Shown here piece after piece: positions 49,735-61,375 of a stretch of DNA of 64,000 nt. Under the pieces are notes generated by a model, which saw nothing but the letters and a program-made list of their open reading frames with translations, did no database searches and was not told where the DNA came from. Origin of the DNA: Climacium dendroides. Its lineage: Eukaryota; Streptophyta; Bryopsida; Hypnales; Climaciaceae. Position 1 is the stretch's first letter. The number at the start of each line of letters is the position of its first letter. The DNA lies in contig OX467089.1 of the NCBI GenBank assembly GCA_950106755.1, positions 26,207,345-26,271,344 of the forward strand, written 5' to 3'. The translations under genes were made by a program, and so were the position numbers.

Positions 49735-50860
49735 ATGGCTTCATCTTCATCTACCAAGAAGGGCAAGGCAACAAGACAACCACTTCTACTTTCGTTCTAC
49801 ACGAAAGTATTCAAGACTTCAAGAAACTTAAATAATAGGAGCCAAATTTTGGGCACAACCACTTGATCATATTTTACTAATGCTACACCATATACTTCAA
49901 GACCAGACACTCAAGATGTGTTTGTTTTGTCTTTTTCGGAAAAAGGGGTACTTCTTTGAAGGCTTCAATGACTTCTAATGCTTTTATGGTTGGCAATAGT
50001 GTTGCCTCAACAGTTAAGGGCAAGTAGTCAATTCTTGAGGTCATTGAATTGTCTAACTCTACTAATATGAATCCTATAGCCATCAAGTTGTCTGATTCTA
50101 CCAATATGGTGACTATAGTTGTAGCAGTTAAGGGGCGAAGATTTCAAGATGCATGGATGACTCAGTTCCCTTGGGAAAACAAGGTGTTCAAAAATGGGGT
50201 GTGTGTAGTTGTGAAATGCATCACTTGCACAAGAATCGAAAAGCGGCCTCAAATTATGCAACTGAAGAAAGACACGCTAATGAAGTATCACTATAAGAAA
50301 CCCATGTTTTTTATAATGGATTTTTGATGACGTCAACTTATTATTATGTTAACAATGACATCAAATGTAATGTCAAGATGTTAGTTGTAACATCAAATAT
50401 AACATAAAACGAGTTGACGTCACAAAAAATTCATTATAAAAAACATGGGTTTCTTATAGTATATGCTAGTTGGAAAAGAGCAATCAAGGTAATGCCCAAA
50501 GAGGGAGTGATGGCAGGGGGCTCTATCATGACAAATCCAACAAACACTACAAGAATGAGAAGATCTATGCTGCCATCCATTTTATGTTGTGAATCCCCTC
50601 ACTCGTTTGTGGCAAATCCTTGGTGCAAATTCAGTGTTGAGGACTTCATCTTTCCCTGAATACTTCAAGATTTGAATTATCTGCCGTCATGGTTGTGGGA
50701 TCCGTGGAAGATGAACGAGTATTCTCGACAGTGAGTTTTGTGAAGGGCAAAGTTTGAAACAAACTTTCAAAGTACTTGGATGTATGTGTCGGGACCTTTA
50801 TTTAAAGGTTTTTTACACTTCAAACTTTTCCCTTTGAGAAAAGTATCCTTCATTGGAAGG
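49735..50860 (+). pseudogene. BED zinc-finger / hAT-transposase-like pseudogene split by a MITE
   Basis: The start MASSSSTKKGKATRQPLL (ATG 49735) is followed, after frameshifts, by a BED-type finger region: RRFQDAWMTQFPWENKVF, VVVKCITCTRIEKRPQI, LKKDTLMKY. The CACTA-end MITE at 50289-50461 interrupts it. After the MITE the frame resumes with ASWKRAIKVMP, then frameshifted HYKNEKIYAAIHF. From about 50660 a hAT C-terminal dimerisation segment reads MVVGSVEDERVFSTVSFVKG, a TGA, then NKLSKYLDVCVGTF, a TAA, then RFFTLQTFPFEKSI. The catalytic core expected between the BED and hAT-C parts is absent. Proteins of this kind are domesticated or mobile hAT relatives. This copy is dead. Confidence 0.75.
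50289..50461. mobile_element. CACTA-end MITE, 173 bp, inside BED/hAT pseudogene
   Basis: The element starts CACTATAAGAAACCC. The right end is the complement of TACTATAAGAAACCC, one base changed at the tip. It is flanked by TAT direct repeats (50286-50288, 50462-50464). Long inverted arms include AACCCATGTTTTTTATAATG and its near-complement. Removing the element and one TAT restores the reading frame of the BED domain across the site. Confidence 0.9.
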
Positions 50861-51455
50861 ACATGCAGCAGAGATGTGGTTTAATTGGTGTGGTTTAATT
50901 GGTGCATAAGTGTGTGTTTTTTAGCATTTAGAGAGGTGATTTATAATGCCTCATTGTCTCCATGAGCTCAACTATTGTCATAGGCTTCAAAGTTCAGTGA
51001 GTGCTTGTGGATGACAAGAATAGTTATTCCACTTTTATGTTTTGATTTGTTTGATTGAATAAAGAAACTCCTCTTCCTTTATTTTTTTAATCACTTGAAA
51101 AATGTGTATTAATTTTTTTTGGAATTTGTCTTTATATTGGCTCCTAATTCACAAATTTATTTTTCCATTTCATGAATTTGGAAAAAAATGTATAGCTTCA
51201 TGGTTGAATAATTTGAAAATTAGCTAGAAAGCTAAAATTGATTGCATGCTTGTAGTCCTTGGCCCATCTATTTCACTTGATGGAGCTTCTAATTGTTTTA
51301 TTAAAAAAATTAATCTTCGCCTCAATGCTAGTGAGGTAAGCACAAAAAAAGCCCAAACATGCTCCAAAGAAAATCATGGAAAAACAACATTGAAGCATGA
51401 TGGTGAATTTGAGTTTTATAACAATTTTGTAACAATTATTAATAAAAACCTTGTG

Positions 51456-54366
51456 GTGAAGGTGAAGTTTTGAATTTGTGGTAGGATCCCTACTACTCCC
51501 ACCTTTGATGATTTGTTCAAATGATGTAGGATTGGGTGTCTTGATTTGGTGGAGCCTTCATGTGAAGAGCTAAAAAATCATTACTTTTGATGTAGGGTAG
51601 ATTGAACCTCACTTTTAGGTTCCTACTTTTAACCAAGGCATGTCATTCTTTGTTTTTGTGAAGGAAACAACCATACATTTAATTGTTTGTCAATAATGGT
51701 TTTTACTTGTCAAACCTTATGTTCCAACTTTGTTACATATGTGATTCCAATGTGCCAAAAAATTTGTCTCCTTTCGAGATTACAATCATAGCAATGACAT
51801 AAATTCCATTAATGTATATTTTGATATACAATTTGATTGACTAAATGGACTTTCCTATTTATCCTTTAAAGGATCAAATGTCCATTCAAGGAACAAGTGG
51901 AACATATGATTAAGTCAAAAATCATTAGGGCTACAATGAATTGGAGTTGAGGTCTTGAATTCAAGAGGTTGGTATGTTGGAAGAAAGAATTGACCTATCT
52001 AACTCCTGCGTACCCGAATGCCTTGAATCTAGCCTCTTGAAATTGAAAGAATTTCATAAATTAACTATTATAATCTTTTCAATAGGATAGTCAAATATCA
52101 TGTCTATTTTCCTAGAGACTCGAATACCAATCAATACACTTAATTGATATAGATCTCTTTTTAGGTGATAGTTTGATTGGAGTGAGTTCAAAAGAGTCTA
52201 GATTGTAATAAAATTAATGTTTATTAAAATTTAGACCTTGTAACCTCATTCTAAGAAATCTTTTGAGAAGCTAGGTTTGAACCACTCTGGCGCTCAAGGG
52301 TTAAGGACAACCCTACTAATTTGAAATCTCGATTGAACAACCATTGTATTTGTGGTAATAAGGTTTTGTTTTCGTGTCTTGTTTTGTGTTAGTGTACAAG
52401 AGTGCAAGGAGGAAATGCAAGAATATGTTAGAATTGAATGAGAGTACCATGGCTCCATTGCAATTCCATTTTCATTGCCATCTACGTGAACATGCACATC
52501 GCAGTATAAGGAACAAGATTCCCTACAAGTTGCTGAGTGATCACTGTGACTAAGTATCTCAACTTACAAAAACAATCTCGCATGAGACCACCTAAAACAT
52601 TGTCTTGTAAACAAAGGATTGTTGATGCAAACTCCTTCCAAACTAATCCTAAACCCTATTCTGTCCATATCTCCATAAACAAGATGAAAGCAATCGCTAA
52701 GGGGAGTGCACTTTCATTAAATTCTTAATTAGTTTCTTCTTACGGTAATCTAGCATGAGCACCACCTTACCTGGAATTAAAAAACATTTAGTTCAGGAGA
52801 TCTTGCATAAGATTTTGTCATGCATCTACTACCTGACATTTGATGTGAAGGAGCTAGGGAAGTGAGTCAACTTTTGAATTTTAGATGGCGCAAGTTTATG
52901 TTCAATGGGGGAGACGCTTACATTCCTTACAGTTGCAACCAGGTGTTGGAATTAGGTTTTGAGAGTGCTGGAGAGCCTAAGTGGAGAGAATGGCTTGAAA
53001 GTTGAGCTTTGAATATCCTAGTTGCAGAATTGAAATCAATTTTTGTGCAATTATGCACCTTATGTGTGCATGAGGTTGGCTCTCTCGATCTTTTACACAT
53101 TCTCATATGTCTACATAGTATTAGATACAACTGAGGGGACTATCAAGAATTCACAAACTTCGACCAAGCAATGTATGAATTGGTGAATTGGTGGCAGCGA
53201 ACTTGCTTACTGATGGTCATGGGAGTGACAAATTGGTGCTTGCGTCCATGTTTAGCCATTCTTCATGATTTACGTTTAGCAAAGTTGATATTGTGATTCT
53301 TGTTTTTTCACACGTCCAGGCCAACTGAAGTAGTCGACTTGGTTACTATATATTACTTTGACATATTTTCTTTCAGCAATGGAGTTGGGGTTCATTTGAG
53401 ATAATTTCCATCTTTGGATTCGGAGTATGTGAATACTCAATAGTCTTCACTGAAACAAATGCAACCATCGACTTTGAAACCCTAAACATCTACTTCGAAA
53501 TTGGAAACCTTAAACATCCACTTCGAAATTAGAGACTGCAATGAAGCCAAGAAGTGTTGTGCTGAGCATTATTTGTTGAATTTGAAGGATGATTCGGGTA
53601 ATCAATCTTCATTTCTACAAGAGTAGAAGTGAATTCATGGTTTTCTCTTCAATCCTGAATGAATGGTGAGTACGCGCAAGATGTGTTTACACTAGCTGGT
53701 GCAACTTATTTCAAGCTCAATCAGTTTACTGAATCAACGGCCCTAAAGAGTTGCAAAGAGAATACTTCTTTGTTGATGCTCACATATGGTATTTTTAAAT
53801 CGTATATTTTTAGACCATATATAATTTCCTGTACTTATATGTAGGAAAATGGTGTACATTTCAATCTTGAGAAAGCAGAGAATGCTGTCAACATTAACAA
53901 GTAAGATGAACCCTTTAACTTAATGCAAAAGGATTGAGGCTAGAACTAGCCTACGGTTACAATATGAGGAATTCTATGTACTTAGTTGTTTAGGTTAATT
54001 TTTTTTTTTAATTCTATGTCTATCACAAGAATTCATTGAATTCGTTGAATCCATTTAAAAGATTTGAGATCTTTATAAGTTTGTCTTTGTGCAGCTTTCT
54101 TGAAAGCACGACTAACCAATATAACCAACTTGGTAACCAATTGTTTAGAGGTGATTTTCCATTTCCTTCTTGTTGAAACATGCCACATGGATACTTGCTA
54201 TCTTTTGTACACAAGCCTATGAATTCATATTTGCTAATTTTTTTACTTTATTATGTGAATCCAAAGAGGCCTCCAAGCCCCTTTAATTAAGTTTGGTACT
54301 TTGGCCACCTCCTTAAATGACTCTAACAAATTTAATCACTATATCAAATATAAAGGTAAAATAATC
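51456..54366. other. Downstream block of unit II, noncoding as far as seen
   Basis: This is the partner of 22957-25860. Short open frames (for example 53659-53844) are not kept in unit I. It ends at the single TA that is the empty site of the 5.3-kb Mariner element in unit I. Confidence 0.55.
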
Positions 54367-54526
54367 TACTCATGAAGACTATCAATGAGTATGTAGACTT
54401 TTGGTATTGTTATTGTATTCCAATTGTGGCCTCCTTCATTGTTTGAGGGTTAAAACAAGTATTTCAAGAATGAAATAGAAAGAAACAAGTTTTCAAAAAA
54501 TGAATGAGTACAATGAATCTTCAATG

Positions 54527-54934
54527 TTCCAATTTTTCAAAAATTTATATGGTGTATTATATAGTATTCTTTGTCAAATATGTATCCCTTGATTTGAATG
54601 CCAAATAGCAGGCAGGGGGATATAGATTCTATAAACTAGCTCGCCTCAAGGCTCACTGTTCTGCAAAATCTACAAACCCCTACCTGCTTTCTAGTACAAG
54701 ATGGCATGGTGGAGCTTTAGTCATTGGGGCTTACAAAGCAAAAGTATTGTATTTTGAAATTTCTACCGATTCAAATGTTGTTTCAAAGATTATTGTTTAG
54801 CCCTGGCTATATACAAGGGATACTTGAGAATTCAAACTAGGCTTGTTTGTAGCAATGCAATGAGATGAGGTTCAGTTGAGGCTAAATATTATATATTGAG
54901 GTCTATGCATTACAAAGAACTAAGGTAGAGATAT
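54527..54934. other. Unit II-specific insertion of about 400 bp
   Basis: Unit I has continuous sequence (near 32282) where unit II carries this piece between CTTCAATG and ATTATCACTATTGG. A 20-bp GC-richer word pair GCAGGCAGGGGGA and CCCCTACCTGC inside it is nearly inverted. The exact ends and class could not be fixed. Confidence 0.45.
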
Positions 54935-55332
54935 TATCACTATTGGCAATCATGAGTTGATTAATTGTCAATGAGAGTTACTGTTGAGATTGTCAAGCTC
55001 AATATAATCTTGAAAGACAATGAATGTTTAAAATCTTTCAAAGATTCTAGTATTGTATTGGAGACTCTCACTTGTTGGGTGTGTTTGGTGGTTGTTTGTT
55101 ATTTTTTAGAAAAAATTGAAAATTAAAAAAAATCCCCTACCAAGGACTTTGTCTTCTAGTTCAATGTACCTTTTCTCCTTCAATCGAAATTGTCCATGTA
55201 TTTCAAGAAAAATTAAATTCTTTTGACAAGACATTGTCCTGAAGCCATATTTAAGCTTATGATTAGTAGTCACTTTCTATTGAGAACTATTAAGCATTGA
55301 TAACATTAAAGGAAGAAAGATAGCCTTCAAAT

Positions 55333-55560
55333 CACTATAAGAAAACCTTGTTTTACGTGACGGATTGACATCAAAAAGAACGGATTTTAGGTGACATCAA
55401 AGGTGACATCAAAAAACAAACCCATGTTTTTATGTCAACAACGATGTCCATTGATGTTATATTGGACATCATTGTTGACATAAAAACATGGGTTTGTTTT
55501 TTTCAATATCACCTAAAATCCGTTCCTTTTGACATCAATAAATTTTGGTTTCTTATAGTG
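55333..55560. mobile_element. CACTA-end MITE, 228 bp
   Basis: The element starts CACTATAAGAAAACC and ends GGTTTCTTATAGTG, and is flanked by AAT on both sides (55330-55332, 55561-55563). Unit I has the unfilled site near 32717 (GCCTTCAAGTTCAACTTTAA). Internal inverted arms include AACAAACCCATGTTTTTATG and its complement. It is related in its ends to the 173-bp MITE at 50289. Confidence 0.92.
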
Positions 55561-58500
55561 AATCCAACTTTAATTAGTTTTCATGTTGTATTTCTTTGAT
55601 TTTAAAAGCAAGTATATTTAATAATTAATGGTATAAATCCCACTATTCTAAACCATCAGAACCCCTATAGATTCCATTTTTAAATAATTCAAGCATTGTA
55701 GGTATAAAATAAAGAGGGATGTTTTGTTTTTCAAATGATTCCTATAATTAATGTTGAAAAATTTATGGTGTATAAAAATGATGCCTCCATGATGTGAGGG
55801 CATTTTGGAGTGCATGAAAAAAAGATTTTTTAATTAGTAGGGTGGATAATGTTTAGTTTGTAAGTTTCTCTTTATAATTGGGTCATTTGAACTTAGATAA
55901 TTTGGTTGTCCAATGAACATTTAGACATTCATTTACAAAAGGTTTGAGAAAAAATGATGAAAAGGGTACATTATAATTTTCTTGAGGTTCGCATTCAGAT
56001 TCTTTAATATTATTTTGAATCTCATATAATTCTTTCAAGGACATGTGGTGACCAATGAGTGGTTTATAGCAACTAAAATAAGTTCCTAATTTCACTTTAA
56101 AAATTCAAAACTAATGATTCCAAGGTTCAAATAATATATAGCAAGTAAGGTTAGATGCACCTTTCTTTCATCTTTGAAATAAATATTTTGAAAAATATTT
56201 TGAGGTATCCAATACACACAAAAAGAAGGATCAACACTTAGTAGAATGCTTTAGACACCCCACCTTACATAATATGGAGGTTAGAAGTTGATTGTGAGTT
56301 CATTCAACTTTGAAGGTTGCATGTGAAACAACTTAAAATGTACATTCATTCCCAAAGCCCTCCTAATTTATTAAAGACTTCACAAATTCATTTTTTGATA
56401 GGAAGCAATAGATTGAACCTCAAATTGAATTATTGAATAAAATGGAATGTACAATTTAAAACTCAAATCATTTAGATTCAAATTGAATTTTATGCTCAAG
56501 TTTGTTCAATCTTTTGTTTTTTCACTTTATTTCTCATGCAATTTTCAAAGTTGAATAAATTCATGATCATTTCTACTCCCTATATATTTTTTATTTTATT
56601 CCTTTTATTTTTGAATTTACTAAAAAAATTCAGTTTGCAAAGGTCCAATTGCAATATATCAAAAGTAAAATTGGCATAGGATCTCTATCAAATGTTTAAT
56701 TATTTAAAAAAAATTCAGATGCCAAAAATCAATTTATTCTATAATATTTTTAATAGTATAAATTTTATTATGATTTAAATAAATTTCAATAATTTTTACA
56801 TCTTGTTTTAAGAATAGTTATGTTCAACTTATCCTTCAAATATAATAGTCTAGATTAGTATGATGTAAATGATTGAATATTAAATATTTATAATTATAAA
56901 AGACTTTGTATAAATTAGAATTGAACTTAAGGATATCTTCTATTAATTCTTAGATTCTATATTTCTAATTTAAAACACTATTTTTTGTTCATGTTTATAA
57001 AACATTTCTATTTATTTAAAAGGTATGCCATCTTATCTATTCTACAATTAATTCATCAAAGCCTATTACTGTCACTGTGTACTACGATAGTAGGTTAATA
57101 GGTTATAGATTAAATTTTGAAATGAGCACAAGTAGAACATAGAGGTGCAAATAGGCCAAAATCAAATTGTAGTATAAATAGGATTTAAATTCTAAATATA
57201 GAATAAAAGATTGTATTTGGTTGTATACTTGTATTTTAGTATGTTAAATTTGGTTGGCATCTAATAATGTACTTTACAATAAATTTGATACATTGCATAC
57301 TATTGCAATTAGACTATTTGTCCATTATTGTGTGACCTTTCATATTCTTTACCATATCAAATCAAAACATTTTTTTGTAATAAAGTGATTTCAAATATAA
57401 AAAGAACACAATCCATATACAATTGAAGGTAACTATATTCTCATATATGCCTTAAGTGCTATATACTAACTACAAAAGTCACTCCTATTAGCTAAACATC
57501 AAGTTTATGATCTCTCTAAAAAGATACATCTAAATTCTATTGTGTATGTTGTAAAACATGCAATATGTACATTATCAAATTGCACATTGTTAGAACATCA
57601 CTAGTGTATATTGTGATATTTGAAGATCTATCACTACTTGAAATGCAATGATTCTTGTGTCATTTGATGTAGTCAAAGATTTTTAACATTCATCTAGTTT
57701 GCATGAAGTTCTACATTTAAATATCTTTAGTATTCTTTCCTTCAAAATTATGTATTTAGAGTGACTGCTTTGGACTCATTAGGGATTTAAAGGTTTAAAT
57801 ATAACTTTTAGGTTTATTGGATTTCATTCAAAGTCAACTAGTTTGAAATTTGAAATCTTTTTCTTTCAATGAACAAGTATAATAAATAAATTTTCAAGCA
57901 TTGCATCCAATGCTACAAATGTGTATAATTTAATTATTCAAAGGATTTTGAATTCTATTATGTCTTTTTTTTTAGAAAATTTATTTGAATATATTGATGA
58001 CATCACATCTCCACCAAAAATAGATCCAACTTATAAATTGGAGTTTGGGAGGCTGTCTAATTTACTTTATTTTGTAGAATCTAAAATAAATCTAAATGTA
58101 CTACCAATTTAAGTTGATAGAATATATAGAACATGTTTTCCAAAAAAAGCTATTGGTATATATTGAAACATAGATTATATGAAGATTTTGCTTTAAAATG
58201 TTTTGAGTAGTTTGACAATTACAAGCTCAATTGTTGTCATGAAAAATAATGAATACTTTATAGTACTCCAATTGAAGAAACCCAATCAAGATCCTTACAA
58301 AAAACAACATTCAACATTGACATTTAAATAAATAGAACTATAAACATCAATATTTAAAATAGGTCACCTACATTTAAATCAAAATGCAACACTAAAATCT
58401 CAATATTGATTACATAAAGTATATACAATCATAATATGAGAGCCTATGAGAGTTAGGTTTCAAATTTTGATACACATAGTGGCTTATATATACAATTTCT

Positions 58501-58769
58501 ATAAAATGCATACTAAAGTGTCTTGGAATCCCTTTCACTTGCCACTAAAATAATGTATGTTTAGTAATAGTAACTATACTTGGTTGCAATTTATGAGAAA
58601 CTTACCTTACAAATTTGTATAATATATCATCATTCAATAGGACTAGAAGTTCTTCACAATACAATAAACAAAATGTTTCTACCCAACAAATAAGTATGAA
58701 GATAATCAACATTGCCTAGTCAATAGAGTTAATCACAAAGGTCTTCCTAATTTGTAAAAAGAGTTTGTA

Positions 58770-58915
58770 GAAGGGATATTAGAGAAAGGTTTAACTAAGA
58801 ATAGTACAAAAGAAACACAATACCAAACTTGTAGAAGGGATTTGTAGAAGGGATGTTAGAAGAAGGTTTAATTAAAAATAATATTAATAATAGTACAAAA
58901 TTCAAAGAAACATAG
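58770..58915. repeat. Imperfect direct repeat of about 80 bp
   Basis: TAGAAGGGATATTAGAGAAA and TAGAAGGGATGTTAGAAGAA begin two copies, each followed by GGTTTAA(C/T)TAA, AATAGTACAAAA and GAAACA(C/T)A words. The second copy has an AATAATATT insertion. Confidence 0.7.
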
Positions 58916-59335
58916 CACCAAATTCCATCAAACCCACTTCGGGTACTTCAAGGAGTTTAGTTTGTTTGTTTTTTCAAATTCAGGCTCCTAATCCCTCATT
59001 ACACACACTTTACAATTAACTCTAATCCATCTTCAAAGAAATGTAGATGAAGATTGACAACAACTTCAAATCAACCATATTTAATTTGTATTTAAATATT
59101 TAATTTGAAATCATCTTTTGTACATAGGCTCAAAATACAACAAAGCTCCAAATGAAGTTTGTATATTTCTTCCATTTCATAATACTAGTTCCTTTTGTTT
59201 TTTTTATTGTCCCAAATTACTTGTCCATTTTACTTCAAACCTAATTTTAGGATTGAAGATGATTTCTTTTGTTTTTAGAATTAAATCATAAAATGAAGTT
59301 TAGTTTGTTATCTACTATACAAATCAAACAATTTG

Positions 59336-59490
59336 AAGTAGACCAAGTCAAAAGACATTGAACTTTTCATTAAATACATCCTTATTTATGTGTAGAAATT
59401 AAATTTTTTAATAGCAATTTGAAATAGACTAGACCAAAAGACCAAAAGACATTGAACTTTTCATTGAAGACATCCTTATTTATGTGTGGG
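59336..59490. repeat. Direct repeat of about 60 bp with spacer
   Basis: The word AAAAGACATTGAACTTTTCA, followed by TTGAAGACATCCTTATTTAT or the near-same, occurs at about 59350-59393 and 59445-59485. Noncoding. Confidence 0.8.
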
Positions 59491-59754
59491 ACTTTCAAAC
59501 TTTGCATCTATTACAACCTCCTACTTTCTTATTCTCCTTGATTGCAATTAATAGCAATGTTCACTTGTTTTGCAATTGAGAGGACCCATTGAATATTCAA
59601 CATAGAATCATAACAGGCATTAAAAAATTGTTTCCAAATCCTTAATACTTTCATTACTAAAAAAAAGGACTGAGGGAGAAGTCACAAGACATTTTCACTA
59701 TGAATCAACAAAAAATGGTAACTATACTATACCAGTATGCATATTTAACACCCG

Positions 59755-60846
59755 CTAAGGAACAGCATCCCATCGAAGCTCGAACATTTCACTTGCAGGA
59801 TCAGTACTACTCCAGTCTGGAATCTCAGAGATAATTTGCCACTGCCTTGTACACAAGTCAAAAAGCAATGTTCGCTTGTGCAGAGCTTCCTCTCCACATC
59901 CTTCAAATGCATTTACTACCAAAAAGTCTTGGCATCCAAAAAGTCGCGTCTCCAACGCGACTTCTCCTTGATATCCAGATACTTCATCAATTTCATAGCA
60001 CTCGTGCTTCTTCAGTCGAACCCAATGCGGCTGGCAACTTTGGGCTTGGTATTCCTCCAGGAAGTGTTTAAGTTCACGATTCGTATGCAGGACAAACAGG
60101 CGGTCTTTAACAAGAACGCTATTGTCCCCAAATACGCGTGGATAGCTACCATCATCAAGTTCAAGCAAGGTGCTGCTTGCACAATCATAAGCACAAGGAC
60201 CAACTTTCTTTCCCGTCACCATTCCATGACCAGGGCCATTCTTCCACGAATAGTGACAGCCAAAAATGAGACCTGAACACATGTTCGGCTTACTCCACTT
60301 TCCAGTCACGGAGCTGAAAATCATTGCTACCGCATCGCCTCCGCTTCGCTTCTTGGGGCCCACGACTAGCACCGTGTAGCATTTTAAGTCCCGGTTCATC
60401 ACCAATTGGACCATACGAGGCTGAATTCGGCTCAGGGAAGACGACGACGGAAGTGCTCTCCACTGTCTTGTCAACGGATTGAACACTACTATGTTCAATG
60501 GGTTCATCTCTTTGTCTCGGGCGGTGCAAATAAGGCACACTAACCCTCCATCGCCAGCAGCCATTGTGTCACAAGTCATGAATACACAAGTCTCATGCAC
60601 AAAACGGTGCCATCTTTTTTCCTTGCTATCATGTAAATTTATAACCATAGGCCCAAGATCATAGTTACATTCGCTACTTTCACTTATCAGAGCAAACATG
60701 TTGGGATTCCGTTCTGCACATAACTTGGTGAATCCAGGAGTCACTCCTGTCACATACCTGTCCCAGGTCTTCGAAAGAACTCGAAGGCGAATAATATCAG
60801 GCAATGGCAAGCGAGCAAAAACGCGTTGCAAGAGGGCTCTATACAG
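59755..60846 (-). CDS. F-box/kelch-like protein
   Basis: The minus-strand frame ends with TAG at 59755-59757. Its N-terminal part reads LLQRVFARLPLPDIIRLRVL then SKTWDRYVTG, a typical F-box that would bind SKP1 in an SCF ubiquitin ligase. The rest resembles the kelch/FBA-type substrate-binding half of plant F-box proteins (LVCLIC, VVFNPLTRQWRALPSSS, MIFSSVTGKWSKP, LLFDLCTRQWQIISEIPDW). About 364 codons are open with no internal stop. No ATG lies in this exon upstream of the F-box, so an upstream exon is needed. A candidate acceptor (CCCTACAG) precedes 60846 and a candidate ATG exon lies at 61347-61375, but their phases do not fit each other. The 5' end sits in a palindrome, so the start may be damaged. 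Confidence 0.8.
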   Translation of the reverse strand: MYRALLQRVFARLPLPDIIRLRVLSKTWDRYVTGVTPGFTKLCAERNPNMFALISESSECNYDLGPMVINLHDSKEKRWHRFVHETCVFMTCDTMAAGDGGLVCLICTARDKEMNPLNIVVFNPLTRQWRALPSSSSLSRIQPRMVQLVMNRDLKCYTVLVVGPKKRSGGDAVAMIFSSVTGKWSKPNMCSGLIFGCHYSWKNGPGHGMVTGKKVGPCAYDCASSTLLELDDGSYPRVFGDNSVLVKDRLFVLHTNRELKHFLEEYQAQSCQPHWVRLKKHECYEIDEVSGYQGEVALETRLFGCQDFLVVNAFEGCGEEALHKRTLLFDLCTRQWQIISEIPDWSSTDPASEMFELRWDAVP

Positions 60847-60870
60847 CTGTAGGGCTCTTGCAACGCGTTT
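60819..60870. repeat. Spacer-free imperfect palindrome at the F-box gene 5' end
   Basis: The left arm AAACGCGTTGCAAGAG (60819-60834) has its exact complement at 60855-60870, with TACAG/CTGTA at the centre. The right arm lacks 4 bases of the left. The coding frame of the F-box protein runs through the left arm. It looks like a local inverted duplication. Confidence 0.9.
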
Positions 60871-61346
60871 GACAGAAGAAATATGTCAATTGAAAGAAAG
60901 TGCGTACTACAGGCAACCACCAAATTGAGAACTCGAAAGCCTTACTTCTCTTCTGTTTAAACCTAAAATACTACAAGCGAGTGGAGGGCCATGGCCGACT
61001 ACACCCAAACACCGCTGCAAGAGAAGGCCCCAATTCTAAACTCCGACAACGACGATCACCATTAACCGAAAGTACATGACATGTTGGGGTAATATAAAGA
61101 GAGTATCGGCCTTATCTTCTACTTTTAGACGAGAGAGTCAATATCTAGTCTGGTAGTTACACCACCAAAATGCACCACAGGTTTTATCAAAAAGAAAACT
61201 AGAAGTTCTCTACAAGTTATCTGACGTATGCATTTTTCCAAGCGACCGCAATTCTTTTAACTCACAAGCAAACGATTCTTTTAGCAAAGCGATCAAACAA
61301 ACCAATTGAAGTCCTCTGTAGTCAAGAGATGATAATTGCAACATAC

Positions 61347-61375
61347 CAAGCCGTCCTCGCTTCCGTCAACTCCAT
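61347..61375 (-). other. Candidate first coding exon of the F-box gene
   Basis: ATG at 61375 opens MELTEARTA plus TG, followed by a strong donor GTATGT. A Trp completed at the splice would match the W seen shortly before many plant F-boxes. However, the only AG acceptors in the right phase near 60846 would create TGA, so either another exon exists or the gene is broken here. Sequence 60871-61346 between them has no other gene. Confidence 0.25.

Larger units (their letters stand above)
34060..56085 (+). repeat. Tandem segmental duplication, unit II (about 22 kb)
   Basis: This is the second copy of the segment described at 9395-33835, in the same orientation. It carries insertions absent from unit I: PIF/Harbinger (38335-43120), a 3.9-kb stretch at 47583-51455, a piece of about 400 bp at 54527-54934 and a CACTA-end MITE (55333-55560). 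It also has extra sequence between about 35090 and 35556 that ends in GGGGTTAA where unit I has a plain TTAA. The TNL inside it has lost its 5' exons. Confidence 0.8.
56086..59700. other. AT-rich spacer, no recognised genes
   Basis: This spacer is very AT-rich, has many homopolymer runs and no partner in unit I. Local direct repeats lie at 58770-58915 and 59336-59490. Open frames are short and biased by composition. Confidence 0.6.

Noticed and set aside
60012..60538. Several open frames on both strands inside the F-box gene
   Set aside because: They overlap a long frame with clear F-box motifs and have no motifs of their own.
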